Made by a program: the position numbers and the translations under genes. Below the pieces are notes generated by a model. That model ran no database searches and had not been told where the DNA came from. It worked only from the letters and a program-made list of their open reading frames with translations. This document shows positions 9,232-17,925 of a DNA stretch of 64,000 nt, piece by piece. Source of the stretch: Hyphomicrobiales bacterium. Lineage in GTDB: Bacteria; Pseudomonadota; Alphaproteobacteria; Rhizobiales; Rhizobiaceae. The stretch lies in assembly GCA_900471525.1 (NCBI GenBank), contig UCEZ01000047.1:1-64000 (forward strand). The letters run 5' to 3'. Numbering within the stretch: the first letter of the stretch is position 1; each line of letters opens with the position of its first letter.

Positions 9232-9864
9232 ATGCCCGAACCAGCAAGCCTTGCCGCCTTCGCCCTCGTTGCGCTCGGCATGGTGCTGACGCCCGGTCCG
9301 AACATGATCTACCTGATCTCCCGCTCGCTCTATCAGGGGCCGGCGGCGGGATTGGTCTCGCTCGTCGGCGTCGGCCTCGGCTTTCTCGTCTATATGCTGT
9401 CGGCAGCCTTCGGCATCACGGCGCTGTTGTTTGCAGTGCCTTTTGCCTATGACGCCTTGCGGATCGCCGGTGCACTCTATCTTCTTTATCTCGCGTGGCA
9501 GGCCGTGCGTCCCGGCGGCCGTTCGGCCTTCGAGGTGCGCAACCTGCCGGCCGACAGCCCGCGCCGCCTGTTCATCATGGGCTTTGCGACCAGTGTACTG
9601 AACCCGAAGATCGCCGTCCTCTACCTTTCATTACTGCCGCAATTCATCGACCCGGCTCTCGGCGATATTTTTTCCCAGTCCCTCGTCTTCGGTATGATAC
9701 AGATCACCACGAGCGTCACCGTCAACGCCTTGATCGTACTGACGGCGGGCTCCATCGCCGGCTTTCTTGCCGGTCGCCCGGCGTGGCTTTCGACCCAGCG
9801 CTGGCTGATGGGCGGCGTGCTCGGCGCGCTTGCCCTGCGCATGGCGATGGAAAGCCGGCGCTAG
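9232..9864 (+). CDS. LysE/RhtB family exporter
   Basis: Second LysE/RhtB exporter, about 210 residues, with the family motif VLTPGPNMIYLISRSL near the N-terminus and about six membrane helices. I prefer the ATG at 9232 because the GGAGA that overlaps the upstream ATG at 9217 is ideally spaced for it; the longer form adds five residues. It is divergent from the exporter gene ending at 8460, with a 154 bp shared promoter gap, and is followed 39 bp later by the isochorismatase-like gene, probably in one transcript. Substrate unknown. Confidence 0.85.
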   Translation: MPEPASLAAFALVALGMVLTPGPNMIYLISRSLYQGPAAGLVSLVGVGLGFLVYMLSAAFGITALLFAVPFAYDALRIAGALYLLYLAWQAVRPGGRSAFEVRNLPADSPRRLFIMGFATSVLNPKIAVLYLSLLPQFIDPALGDIFSQSLVFGMIQITTSVTVNALIVLTAGSIAGFLAGRPAWLSTQRWLMGGVLGALALRMAMESRR

Positions 9865-9903
9865 AGCCCCAATTTTCCTTCCAAACAACGATTTGAGCAT
9901 GCC

Positions 9904-10461
9904 ATGACAACAGCACTTCTTATCATCGACGTCCAGAACGCCATTCTCGAAGGCGAAGGCACGCCCGAGCGTCAGTCGGTCATAGACGCCGCCCTCAGCG
10001 AAACCGTCGGCCGTCTGCAATCGATCCAGGCGCGCGCCCGCGCCGCCCATGTTCCGGTCATTCTCGTCCAGCATGACGGCGGCCCCGGTGATCCGCTGGC
10101 GCGCTCGTCCCACGGCTGGGGCCTTCGCCACGAGATTGCACCGGTTCTTGGCGAGACCGTCGTTCACAAGACGAGCTGCGACAGTTTCTTCCAGACCGAT
10201 CTTGAGGAGCAGCTGGCAAGTCATTCCGTGACGCATCTCGTCATCGGCGGCTGTCAGACGCAATTCTGCGTCGATACGACCGCGCGCCGCGCCGTGTCGC
10301 TCGGCTATGACGTGACGCTACTCTCCGACGGTCATACGACCGGCGACATGGGGGACCTGACCTTCCCGCAGATCATCGCCCACCACAATCGCGTGCTTGG
10401 CGGCTTCAATGCCGGCGGACACGCGATCGAGTTGCGCCGCTCGGACGAAATCACGTTCTGA
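9904..10461 (+). CDS. Isochorismatase-like cysteine hydrolase
   Basis: 185-residue soluble hydrolase of the isochorismatase/nicotinamidase superfamily. The catalytic triad is visible: Asp9 in LLIIDVQN, Lys89 in VVHKTSCDSFF and Cys122 in GGCQTQFCVDTTAR, with the usual cis-peptide segment before the Cys. Members hydrolyse amides or vinyl ethers such as N-carbamoyl compounds, nicotinamide or isochorismate; the length resembles YcaC/RutB-like hydrolases. It lies 39 bp after a LysE exporter and converges on the NIPSNAP gene with a 3 bp gap. Specific substrate not assigned. Confidence 0.85.
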   Translation: MTTALLIIDVQNAILEGEGTPERQSVIDAALSETVGRLQSIQARARAAHVPVILVQHDGGPGDPLARSSHGWGLRHEIAPVLGETVVHKTSCDSFFQTDLEEQLASHSVTHLVIGGCQTQFCVDTTARRAVSLGYDVTLLSDGHTTGDMGDLTFPQIIAHHNRVLGGFNAGGHAIELRRSDEITF

Positions 10462-10464
10462 GGC

Positions 10465-10770
10465 TCATTCAAAGACCGGCCGCATGAAGCTACGTTCGTA
10501 GCTGAGGATGCAGCGGGTTCGATCGGCAAGTGCAAAGGCAGCCTGACATTCGGCATCCTTTGCCATGCGTTCGCGATAGTCCTCGTAGGCCGCAAGGCTC
10601 GGAAAACTGAAGAGGGCGAGCGCAATGTTGCTCGCCCCTTCATGCGGCATGAAATAGCCGTGATGCGTACCACCCAGCCGGTTGACCAGCGGGATCCAGA
10701 GTTTTGCGTATTCCTCGAATTCGGCGAGCTTGTAGGGGTCGATCGTGTAGCGCAGGTAGCAGGTGATCAT
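10465..10770 (-). CDS. NIPSNAP family protein
   Basis: 101-residue small protein with the ferredoxin-like NIPSNAP fold: start MITCYLRYTIDPYKLAEFEEYAK cut short, a central GGTHHGYFMPHEGA segment and a FPSLAAYEDYRERM segment. Bacterial NIPSNAP proteins are dimeric alpha+beta barrels of mostly unknown role. It lies 19 bp after the EamA transporter gene on the same strand and is probably co-transcribed with it. Confidence 0.8.
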   Translation of the reverse strand: MITCYLRYTIDPYKLAEFEEYAKLWIPLVNRLGGTHHGYFMPHEGASNIALALFSFPSLAAYEDYRERMAKDAECQAAFALADRTRCILSYERSFMRPVFE

Positions 10771-10789
10771 GCGGGTCTCCTTGGATGCC

Positions 10790-11686
10790 TCAACCCACCT
10801 GATGCCGCACCCGGCGAGGCAATGTCCAGCCGAATGTCATGCCCGCAGCCGCAATCAGGATCGCCGCGGAACCGAGAAGCTGCGCCGCCTGCAGCTGATG
10901 TCCGAAGGCGATGCGGTCGACGGCAAGGGCTGCGACCGGATAGATGAAGGAGAGAGCACCGGTCAGATGGGTCGGCAGCTTCTGGATCGCGCTGTAGAGC
11001 AGAATATACATTAGCCCCGTATGGATCACGCCCATCGCGACCAGCAGCGCCCATTGATAGGCCTCGTTCGGCAGGCCGGAAGCTCCGGCGAAAGGTAGGA
11101 GCATCAGAAGCCCGGTGACGACCTGGATCAGCGCGATCAGATGCGGCGGCGTTCCCTTCAACCGCTTGGCGACCAGCGCCGCCAGCGCATAGAAGAACGC
11201 GGCGCCCAGGGCCATGGCGATACCCGTCAGATAGTCGCTGCCCGTAAAATCGCCCGCCGGCTTCGCCTCGACGATCGCCACCATGCCGGCAAAGGCGACG
11301 CCAAGCCAGGCAAGTTTCGTGGCGGTGATCTTTTCCTTGAAGAACATCCCGCCGATGGCCAGCAGCATGAAGGGCTGGGTGTTGTAGACCATGGTGGCGA
11401 TCGAGATTGACGAGCGCGAATAGGCGCCGAACAGCAGCAGCCAGTTGACGACGATGGCAACGCCACCGAGCACAGCGAGACCGAACAGCCGCCATGTCAG
11501 GATACCCTTGCGGAAATGCCCGAGCATGGCGCAGATCGCCAGCAATGTCAGCGCGCCGAACAGGCATCGCCAGAGCACTACGTCGATCACCGGCTGGCCG
11601 GACATCAGCACGAACCAGCCGATCGTGCCGGAAATCAGCATGGCCGCGGTCATCTCGATACTGCCGGTCTTGATGTCCTTTTCCAT
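10790..11686 (-). CDS. EamA/DMT family transporter
   Basis: 298-residue inner-membrane transporter of the drug/metabolite superfamily with two tandem EamA repeats of about five helices each (first to about residue 145, second from about 155). Features include WRCLFGALTLLAI and the repeat-2 helix GALSFIYPVAALAVD. I chose the ATG at 11686 because AAGGAG is correctly spaced; a GTG nine bases upstream is possible. It is divergent from an Lrp/AsnC regulator with a 121 bp gap, a common arrangement for an amino-acid-responsive exporter, so amino-acid or metabolite export under that regulator is likely. Confidence 0.87.
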   Translation of the reverse strand: MEKDIKTGSIEMTAAMLISGTIGWFVLMSGQPVIDVVLWRCLFGALTLLAICAMLGHFRKGILTWRLFGLAVLGGVAIVVNWLLLFGAYSRSSISIATMVYNTQPFMLLAIGGMFFKEKITATKLAWLGVAFAGMVAIVEAKPAGDFTGSDYLTGIAMALGAAFFYALAALVAKRLKGTPPHLIALIQVVTGLLMLLPFAGASGLPNEAYQWALLVAMGVIHTGLMYILLYSAIQKLPTHLTGALSFIYPVAALAVDRIAFGHQLQAAQLLGSAAILIAAAGMTFGWTLPRRVRHQVG

Positions 11687-11807
11687 TGCGCCCACTCCTT
11701 TGAACAGGAGGGAAGGATAGTATGTGCATGGACGTCGATATATGGATTTTGGAAGGTATCTGTGCCATATTGGCTAATCATGGAAGGCGAATGATGAAAA
11801 CTACCTT

Positions 11808-12266
11808 ATGGAGGCTTTCTTGCTCGACGATCTCGACCGGCGTCTGCTCGACATACTTTCGCTCAACGCGCGCATCTCTCTGAAGGAACTGGCCCAGGAG
11901 GCCGGCCTGTCTTCGCCCAGCACTGCCGACCGGTTGCGACGGCTGGAGGATCGCGGCGTGATCACCGGCTTTACCGTCGCCGTCAATCCGGCGGCACTCG
12001 GCTATTCGTTGCAGGCGGTGGTGCGCGTGCGGCCGATGCCGGGCATGCTGCATATCGTCGAGAAGCTGATCCAGGAAACGCCGGAATTCGTCGAATGCGA
12101 CAAGGTGACGGGCGACGACTGCTTCATCGCCAAGCTTCTGGTGCGCGATATGGAGCAGCTTGATTCTATCCTCGACCGGGTTGCCGAGCGCGCCCAGACA
12201 AACACCTCGATCGTCAAATCGACGCCAGTGAAACGCCGGCTGCCGCCGCTCAGTAGCGGGAAATAA
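11808..12266 (+). CDS. Lrp/AsnC family transcriptional regulator
   Basis: 152-residue regulator. The N-terminal helix-turn-helix covers about residues 8-60 (LDDLDRRLLDILSLNARISLKEL cut short; SSPSTADRLRRLEDRG as recognition part), followed by a RAM/AsnC ligand-binding domain. The GDDCFIAKLLV segment is the usual amino-acid effector region. It is divergent from the EamA transporter, which it probably controls, and may autoregulate from the 121 bp gap, where TGCCATATTGGC is a weak dyad. The effector is unknown. Confidence 0.88.
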   Translation: MEAFLLDDLDRRLLDILSLNARISLKELAQEAGLSSPSTADRLRRLEDRGVITGFTVAVNPAALGYSLQAVVRVRPMPGMLHIVEKLIQETPEFVECDKVTGDDCFIAKLLVRDMEQLDSILDRVAERAQTNTSIVKSTPVKRRLPPLSSGK

Positions 12267-12269
12267 CGG

Positions 12270-13160
12270 TTAGAATTCGGCCATTGGCGAAAGCATGACA
12301 GGCACGTCTACACGACTGGTCGCCTCGCCCCGGATCATCAGGCTGGTATAGGATGGAAACGGCTTCGGCGTGCCTTGCCAATCCAGCCGGTCGGGCGGGA
12401 AGCAGACTTCGATGCGACCCGGGCACAGGTCGAGCGCTGCAAGAATGGCGGCAAGCGATGGGATCGATTTGCCGGCGATGTCGAGAAGCTGAAAGGATGT
12501 TCCGTCGGATTTCCAAGCAACGATCGCCTCGAACTGGTCGAGGTAGGCGAGTCGAATATCGGTATCGAGGCAGCTGTTGAGCAGGAACATCTCAACCTGA
12601 CTTGCGACCGCAAAAACAGAGGAGACCGAGGTTCTTCCGCGCAACAGGCGCATGACCAGAGCCAGATCATCGGGATTGCCGATCGAAAGGGTTCGGGCCG
12701 GCCTCGTCGGCTTCACTTCCGCCGGTGACGGACCAGAGAACTGGTGCTGTGGCAGAACCCTGAACCCGTAGGGCTCGTACAATGCCGGCTTGTCGGTGAG
12801 CAGGAGACGGAGTTCAAATCCCTGCACATCACACCAGCCGAACGCGCGGTTCATCAGGTCGCGGTAAAGCCCGCGGCCCCGCCATTCCGGCCGCACCGCG
12901 CCAGATTGGAAACCGGCCGACTTGACGAGACGGCCATCGATCATCATCGGCATGGAAAAGGCGCTGAAATTGGCGACGCAGGTGCCATTTTCATCGAAAT
13001 AGCCAAATGGCATGCTCGTCGGATCGGGTCCGCCAAACCTATCCTGAGTGCCGACATCGATGCCGAACGTATCCTGCAGCAATGCCACCAGCGCGGACCA
13101 GGCCGCCGGATCGTCGAAATAGTCCTGCCGGAACGTCAGGCCGCGGGTGTCCGGCGGCAT
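12270..13160 (-). CDS. GNAT family N-acetyltransferase (Eis-like)
   Basis: 296-residue protein with an N-terminal GNAT domain: the acetyl-CoA motif AVRPEWRGRGLYRDLM is near residue 90, followed by YEPYGFRV, which is typical of motif B. The second half (SQVEMFLLN onward) resembles the sterol-carrier-like tail of Eis-type acetyltransferases. Acceptor unknown. It starts 6 bp before the dut stop in the same direction, so dut and this gene are probably one transcript. Confidence 0.78.
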   Translation of the reverse strand: MPPDTRGLTFRQDYFDDPAAWSALVALLQDTFGIDVGTQDRFGGPDPTSMPFGYFDENGTCVANFSAFSMPMMIDGRLVKSAGFQSGAVRPEWRGRGLYRDLMNRAFGWCDVQGFELRLLLTDKPALYEPYGFRVLPQHQFSGPSPAEVKPTRPARTLSIGNPDDLALVMRLLRGRTSVSSVFAVASQVEMFLLNSCLDTDIRLAYLDQFEAIVAWKSDGTSFQLLDIAGKSIPSLAAILAALDLCPGRIEVCFPPDRLDWQGTPKPFPSYTSLMIRGEATSRVDVPVMLSPMAEF

Positions 13161-13166
13161 GGACAG

Positions 13167-13637
13167 TCAGACCCCGGTCGAGCCGAAGCCACCGGCGCCG
13201 CGCACGGTTTCGCTGGCATCCGACGCCTCGCGAACGGAAACCTGCGTCACGGGAGCGATCACCATCTGGGCGATGCGCATGCCGCGCTCGATGACGAAGT
13301 CCTCGTCGCCGAGATTGATCAGCAGAACCTTCACTTCGCCGCGATAATCGCTGTCGATCGTACCGGGGGTATTGAGGCAGGTAATGCCGTGCTTGAAGGC
13401 CAGACCCGAGCGGGGCCGGATCTGTGCTTCGTAGCCGGCCGGGACTTCGAAGATGAAGCCGGTCGGCACCAGGGTCCGTTTGCCCGGCCCAAGCACCAGC
13501 GGCCGATCGGCAGCGACTGCGGCGCGAAGATCCATTCCGGCGGCACCGGCCGTCTCGTAGGCAGGCAAATCGATGCCTTGCCCGTTCGGCAGGCGAACGA
13601 GGTTCAAGGTCGGGCGGCTCTGTGAATGAATGGTCAT
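13167..13637 (-). CDS. dut: dUTP diphosphatase
   Basis: Trimeric dUTPase that hydrolyses dUTP to dUMP and keeps uracil out of DNA. All conserved motifs are present: [43 protein letters not shown] and the C-terminal [10 protein letters not shown] arm that closes the active site. The start is the ATG at 13637 (156 residues, near the family norm); the open frame continues upstream to 14459, but that part lies antisense to prfC and is not family sequence. In many alphaproteobacteria dut follows coaBC; here it does not. Confidence 0.96.
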   Translation of the reverse strand: MTIHSQSRPTLNLVRLPNGQGIDLPAYETAGAAGMDLRAAVAADRPLVLGPGKRTLVPTGFIFEVPAGYEAQIRPRSGLAFKHGITCLNTPGTIDSDYRGEVKVLLINLGDEDFVIERGMRIAQMVIAPVTQVSVREASDASETVRGAGGFGSTGV

Positions 13638-13733
13638 GCTTATCCTTAGCAATTCCGACTTCGGTACGGCCAATGCGAATTGCAAGTTATCCACGGAGTC
13701 GCTACATACGCGGCAATTCACAGGATTCACATC

Positions 13734-15317
13734 ATGGCCGAAAGTCTCGCCGAGGCGGTTTCCCGCCGCCGCACCTTTGCTATTATCGCGCACCCGGACG
13801 CAGGTAAAACCACGCTCACCGAAAAACTGTTGCTGTTCGGCGGCGCGATCCAGCTTGCCGGCGAGGTGAAGGCCAAGAAGGACCGTATCCAGACGCGCTC
13901 CGACTGGATGAAGATCGAGCGCGAGCGCGGCATTTCGGTCGTGACCTCGGTGATGACCTTCGAATATCACGGCAATGTCTTCAACATCCTCGATACGCCC
14001 GGCCACGAAGACTTCGCCGACGATACCTACCGCACGCTGACGGCCGTCGATGCCGCGGTCATGGTCATCGACGCCGCCAAGGGCATCGAGCCGCGGACGC
14101 TGAAGCTGTTCGAAGTCTGCCGCATGCGCGATATCCCGATCATCACCTTCATCAACAAGATGGACCGCGAAAGCCGGGACCCCTTCGAGATTCTGGACGA
14201 GGTCGAGGAAAAGCTGGCGCTCGACTGTGCGCCGGTGACCTGGCCGATCGGGCGGTCGAAGACGTTCTGCGGCTCGTATCACCTCGCCGACAACACCGTG
14301 CGCGGCGCCGACACGCAGGAAATCCCCACCAAGGTCAACGGCCCGGAAATGGCAGCGCACCGCCTGCCGGAAAACGAGCGTGACGCCTTCATCGACGAAA
14401 CCTCGCTGGCAATCGAGGCCTGCAAGCCCTTCAACAAGAAGGCCTTCCTTGAAGGCCACCTAACGCCGGTCTTCTTCGGCTCGGCGCTCAGGAATTTTGG
14501 CGTGCGCGATCTCATCAACGCACTCGGTGACATCGCCCCGCCGCCGCGCGACCAGGTGGCCGATACACGCACGGTCCATGCAACCGACGAAAAGATGACG
14601 GCCTTCGTCTTCAAGATCCAGGCCAACATGGACCCGAACCACCGCGACCGCATTGCCTTTGCCCGCATCTGCTCCGGCAAGCTGGAGCGCGGCATGAAGG
14701 CGCGGCTGGCGCGCACCGGCAAGCAGCTCGGCCTCACCGCGCCGCAATTCTTCTTCGCCTCGCAGCGGCAGCTGGCCGATACCGCCTATGCCGGCGACGT
14801 GGTGGGTATCCCGAACCACGGCACCCTGCGCATCGGCGACACCCTGACCGAAGGCGAGCAGCTGGTGTTCCAGGGCGTCCCGAACTTCTCGCCGGAAATC
14901 CTGCGCCGCGTGCGGCTGGAAGATGCGATGAAGGCGAAGAAACTCAAGGAAGCGCTGCAGCAGATGGCCGAGGAAGGCGTCGTGCAGCTGTTTTCACCGG
15001 AAGACGGCTCCCCTGCCATCGTCGGCGTCGTCGGCGCACTGCAGCTCGACGTTCTGAAGGAACGGCTCCAGTCGGAATACGGCCTGCCGGTTTCGTTTGA
15101 CGTGGCCCGCTTCTCCGTCTGCCGCTGGATTTCGGCTGATCAGCCGGCGGACCTGGAAAAGTTCATCATGGCTCGCCGCGGCGACATCGCCCGCGATCTC
15201 GACGGCGATCCGGTGTTCCTGGCACAGGACTCGTTTTCGCTGCGCTACGAGGCAGAACGTTATCCGGCTATCAAGATGATCGCCATCAAGGAGTATCACG
15301 TCGCCAAGGCGGCGTGA
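13734..15317 (+). CDS. prfC: Peptide chain release factor 3
   Basis: Translational GTPase that recycles RF1/RF2 from the ribosome after termination. The G domain shows [15 protein letters not shown] (G1), the RGISVVTSV switch, DTPGHEDF (G3) and NKMDRE (G4), followed by the RF3 domain II and III. I chose [15 protein letters not shown] at 13734, giving 527 residues against 529 in E. coli; the frame opens earlier at 13680 with non-family sequence. Divergent from dut across 96 bp; that gap contains TTATCCACG at 13687-13695, one mismatch from a DnaA box. Confidence 0.96.
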   Translation: MAESLAEAVSRRRTFAIIAHPDAGKTTLTEKLLLFGGAIQLAGEVKAKKDRIQTRSDWMKIERERGISVVTSVMTFEYHGNVFNILDTPGHEDFADDTYRTLTAVDAAVMVIDAAKGIEPRTLKLFEVCRMRDIPIITFINKMDRESRDPFEILDEVEEKLALDCAPVTWPIGRSKTFCGSYHLADNTVRGADTQEIPTKVNGPEMAAHRLPENERDAFIDETSLAIEACKPFNKKAFLEGHLTPVFFGSALRNFGVRDLINALGDIAPPPRDQVADTRTVHATDEKMTAFVFKIQANMDPNHRDRIAFARICSGKLERGMKARLARTGKQLGLTAPQFFFASQRQLADTAYAGDVVGIPNHGTLRIGDTLTEGEQLVFQGVPNFSPEILRRVRLEDAMKAKKLKEALQQMAEEGVVQLFSPEDGSPAIVGVVGALQLDVLKERLQSEYGLPVSFDVARFSVCRWISADQPADLEKFIMARRGDIARDLDGDPVFLAQDSFSLRYEAERYPAIKMIAIKEYHVAKAA

Positions 15318-15361
15318 TCCGGCCCTCTACCTCAGGGCAATTGCATATGACTTTCGGCTTG

Positions 15362-15509
15362 CTCCTCTTCTCCCCAGCGGGGAGAAGGTGGCCCGAAGGG
15401 CTGGATGAGGGGGCCGAAGGCCGCCTTTTTCTGGCTCCGGCTTCGCCAAAGCCCCCCTCATCGCCTCGCAGTCGCTTGGCACTTCTCCCCGTTGGGGAGA
15501 AGAGGGAGA
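15362..15509. repeat. 148 bp long imperfect palindromic intergenic element
   Basis: Each end is itself a hairpin (CTTCTCCCC / GGGGAGAAG), and the two ends are inverted copies of one another, with further pairing inside between GGATGAGGGGGC (about 15402-15413) and GCCCCCCTCATC (about 15451-15462). The whole can fold into one long stem. It lies in the convergent gap of prfC and the FAD oxidoreductase gene. It matches the architecture of RIME-type rhizobial elements and of the 23802-24008 element; family membership is inferred. Confidence 0.75.
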
Positions 15510-15527
15510 TCGTTGCGCGCCCTCACG

Positions 15528-16901
15528 CTATCTGATCCGCACACCCTGCCGTTCGAGTTCCTTCTGAACGGTAGGCAGATCGATTTCTCCAAACGACTTG
15601 CCACTTTTGACCGAAAGAGCGGCAGCAACGCCAGCGCCCTGCCCCGCCACCGCGCAGCAGGCCATGTTGCGCGTCGCCGCATGAGCGATCCGGTCGCCGC
15701 CGATCGCCCGGCCCGCAACCAGCAGGTTTTCGACCCCCTTCGGCAGAAGCGACCGATAGGGAATATGCATGTAGCGACCGGTGGTCGGCAGGATCAGAAC
15801 GCCGTAGCCGTCGATAAACTCCGGATAGATGCCGATCGTATCCTCGAACCGGCCCTCGTTGCGCACGTCGTTCTCGGTCATGTTGTAGGCGGCATCGATC
15901 TTGCGGGTATCGCGAATGCCGATGCTCATGCCGAAATTGCGCAGGCGCGCACCTTCGCAGCCGGGCGTGTAACGGCGCAAGGCCTCAATGGCGAGCATGG
16001 ATTGACGTCGCCCCTCGATCTCGAAACGGGTCATGCTGTCGGGGTCTGTTCCGTCGCAGCCGGCGAGATGGATGAGGTTCATGTAGGTGAGTTCGCCGGT
16101 GTCATGCAGCGCTCCCCACGTGCCTGAAATCGTGTTCAGATGTGCGGGAATGATGCCGTCGCGGATGGCCTGGGCAAAGGGTTTGCCAAGGAACGGCGAG
16201 AACATCTGGTCTTCCTTGCCGGACGTCTCGATCTGCCATTCGCCGGTCGACCAGTCGCTATAGGTCTGCGGATCGGAGCGGACACCGGCCATGAAGGCTT
16301 TCTTGTCGACACCAGCGAGATGAAACATGACCGAGGCTGCCTGCATCTGCTCCACCGGCGTCTTGTTTGTCGGCGCTCCAGCGCGATGTGCAACATCCGC
16401 ATCACCAGTGGCGTCAATCACCCGAGCTGCCAGAATGGCTTCCCGTCCAGCCTTGGATTCGACGATTATACCCCTGATCGCATTACCGTCCATAATCGGA
16501 GACACGAACTGGCGGTGCAGCATCGGATGAATGCCTGCTTCCTCCACCAACCGGTCGGCGACCAGCTTGAAGCCTTCCGAATCCAGCTCGTAGCTCAGCG
16601 ACTGGCTTTCGGGCACCGCGGCACCCATCACTTTCGCCCGCTCCTCGAATTCCCAGCCGATGCCGCCGGCCTCGACCGTCGCCTCGTGGCGGTACCAGGC
16701 GAAACCCTCGACACCAACGACCGTGATATTGCCGCCGAAACAGCCAAAGCGTTCGATCAGCGTCACCGCCACACCCGCCCGTGCGGCCGCAAGCGCCGCA
16801 GCAAGCCCGCCCGGCCCGGACCCGACGACAAGGACGTCCGTTTCATGGATGACATCAACCTGCCGTGCCGGCTCGGTGACAAAGGCGATTTTCTGGGGCA
16901 T
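15528..16901 (-). CDS. FAD-dependent oxidoreductase (FAD_oxidored family)
   Basis: 457-residue flavoprotein. The dinucleotide-binding motif VVGSGPGGLAAALAAARAGV is at about residues 25-44, ending in the acidic VTLIERFG; ARVIDATGDADVAHRAGAP is the second FAD contact typical of the family. The C-terminal AGRAIGGDRIAHAATRNMACC motif closes the FAD site. Relatives include uncharacterised dehydrogenases near sugar-uptake operons. There is no signal peptide and no partner gene in the same direction, so the substrate is unknown. It is bordered on its 3' side by the palindromic repeat. Confidence 0.82.
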   Translation of the reverse strand: MPQKIAFVTEPARQVDVIHETDVLVVGSGPGGLAAALAAARAGVAVTLIERFGCFGGNITVVGVEGFAWYRHEATVEAGGIGWEFEERAKVMGAAVPESQSLSYELDSEGFKLVADRLVEEAGIHPMLHRQFVSPIMDGNAIRGIIVESKAGREAILAARVIDATGDADVAHRAGAPTNKTPVEQMQAASVMFHLAGVDKKAFMAGVRSDPQTYSDWSTGEWQIETSGKEDQMFSPFLGKPFAQAIRDGIIPAHLNTISGTWGALHDTGELTYMNLIHLAGCDGTDPDSMTRFEIEGRRQSMLAIEALRRYTPGCEGARLRNFGMSIGIRDTRKIDAAYNMTENDVRNEGRFEDTIGIYPEFIDGYGVLILPTTGRYMHIPYRSLLPKGVENLLVAGRAIGGDRIAHAATRNMACCAVAGQGAGVAAALSVKSGKSFGEIDLPTVQKELERQGVRIR

Positions 16902-17012
16902 GGGATTTCCGCGGGGAAAGGGGCGATCTGACGAAGCTTAACGAGGCGTCAGCTCACTGTCGATGTTTACCGGCGACGTCTCCTGGCGCTTTCGGTTGCC
17001 GCGGCTTTTCAC

Positions 17013-17855
17013 TCATAAGAGGCCGCGAACAATGAGCCACACGCCGGCGGCAGCGAGGATGACGCCAGCCGCTTGCGAGAGCCATCGCCCGCCCGGCATG
17101 ACTTTCTCTGCAAGGACGAAGATCGCGAGCGCCGCGATCCAGAGGATGTTCATGATCCCGCCGACGAACAGAAGTGCCATCAGCGGCCAGCAGCAACCGA
17201 CACAATAGAGGCCATGGCGTAGCCCCATCCTGAAAGCGCCCCAAGGATCGCGGCGAAACCCGCCCTCGCTCTGGATGAAGGCAAGCGGGGCGCGGCATTT
17301 GCTGAGACAGGCATGCTTGAGCGGCGTCCATTGATAGACGCCGGCAACGAGGAGTAGCACCCCGCTGAACAGGCCGTTCGCACTTTCCAGCATCGGTGTC
17401 AGCAACAGGGCGCGTTCGAGCAGCCACTGTGCGAGAGTTGCCGTGAGCGAAAACAGGAACCACGCTGCGACATAACCGGCACCGAAAACCCCGGTGGCCG
17501 CAAACGGCGCTCCCTGGCTTGCCGCGTGCCGACCGACCCGCGCGTAGAGCAGGATCATCGGCGCGGCCGACGGAAGCATCATGCCGACCATCATCACCGA
17601 CCACATCGTAAAAACGAGAAACGCCTCGCGAGGGGCCCACGCGTGCGGCGCCAGCATGGCCTCGGTCATGCCTTGCATATCCATCCCGGGCATTCCAGGC
17701 ATGCCCTCCATGGATTCCATCGGCTGTTCGCTCGGCGCTGTCATGTCGCCCAGCGAAAGCAGATAGAGCCACGCAAGCAGGGTGATGGCTACCAGGCTGA
17801 TTGTTATGATGATCCGGTCCCGCCTGAGCAGGGTGTCGAGCGTGATGCCGGCCAT
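17013..17855 (-). CDS. DUF2182 metal-binding-type integral membrane protein
   Basis: 280-residue membrane protein with about six to seven helices. After the first helix (about residues 15-35) comes a Met-rich segment at residues 46-67 (MESMEGMPGMPGMDMQGM). The conserved family motif MWSVMMVGMMLPSAAPM follows at about 84-100, and GLYCVGCCWPLMALL near residue 215 adds three Cys. DUF2182 is annotated as a predicted metal-binding integral membrane family with no established function. The Met and Cys content suggests copper or a similar soft metal; that is inference. It is co-directional with the DUF1326 gene 66 bp upstream, a recurrent pairing. Confidence 0.85.
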   Translation of the reverse strand: MAGITLDTLLRRDRIIITISLVAITLLAWLYLLSLGDMTAPSEQPMESMEGMPGMPGMDMQGMTEAMLAPHAWAPREAFLVFTMWSVMMVGMMLPSAAPMILLYARVGRHAASQGAPFAATGVFGAGYVAAWFLFSLTATLAQWLLERALLLTPMLESANGLFSGVLLLVAGVYQWTPLKHACLSKCRAPLAFIQSEGGFRRDPWGAFRMGLRHGLYCVGCCWPLMALLFVGGIMNILWIAALAIFVLAEKVMPGGRWLSQAAGVILAAAGVWLIVRGLL

Positions 17856-17874
17856 AGCCTCTACTTCTTTGATT

Positions 17875-17925
17875 CTAGAGCGGATTCAGATTGGGTTGAT
17901 TCGACCTAAAATCATCCGGCTCTAG
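17875..17925. repeat. 51 bp palindromic element with CTAGAG ends
   Basis: The ends CTAGAGC-GGAT and ATCCGGCTCTAG are inverted copies with one bulged base, around a 27-base centre. The element fills the gap between the DUF1326 and DUF2182 genes, and its right arm supplies the TAG stop codon of DUF1326 (17922-17924). Short CTAGAGC-ended palindromes are common in rhizobial intergenic DNA; exact family not known to me. Confidence 0.55.

Noticed and set aside
10767-11768. 333-codon frame in another minus-strand phase across the EamA gene
   Set aside because: Arg-rich shadow; the EamA protein in the other frame has clear membrane repeats and a good ribosome site.
13638-14459. Upstream extension of the dut frame to 430 codons
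   Set aside because: The extra 274 residues are antisense to prfC and unlike any dUTPase; the ATG at 13637 gives the family length.
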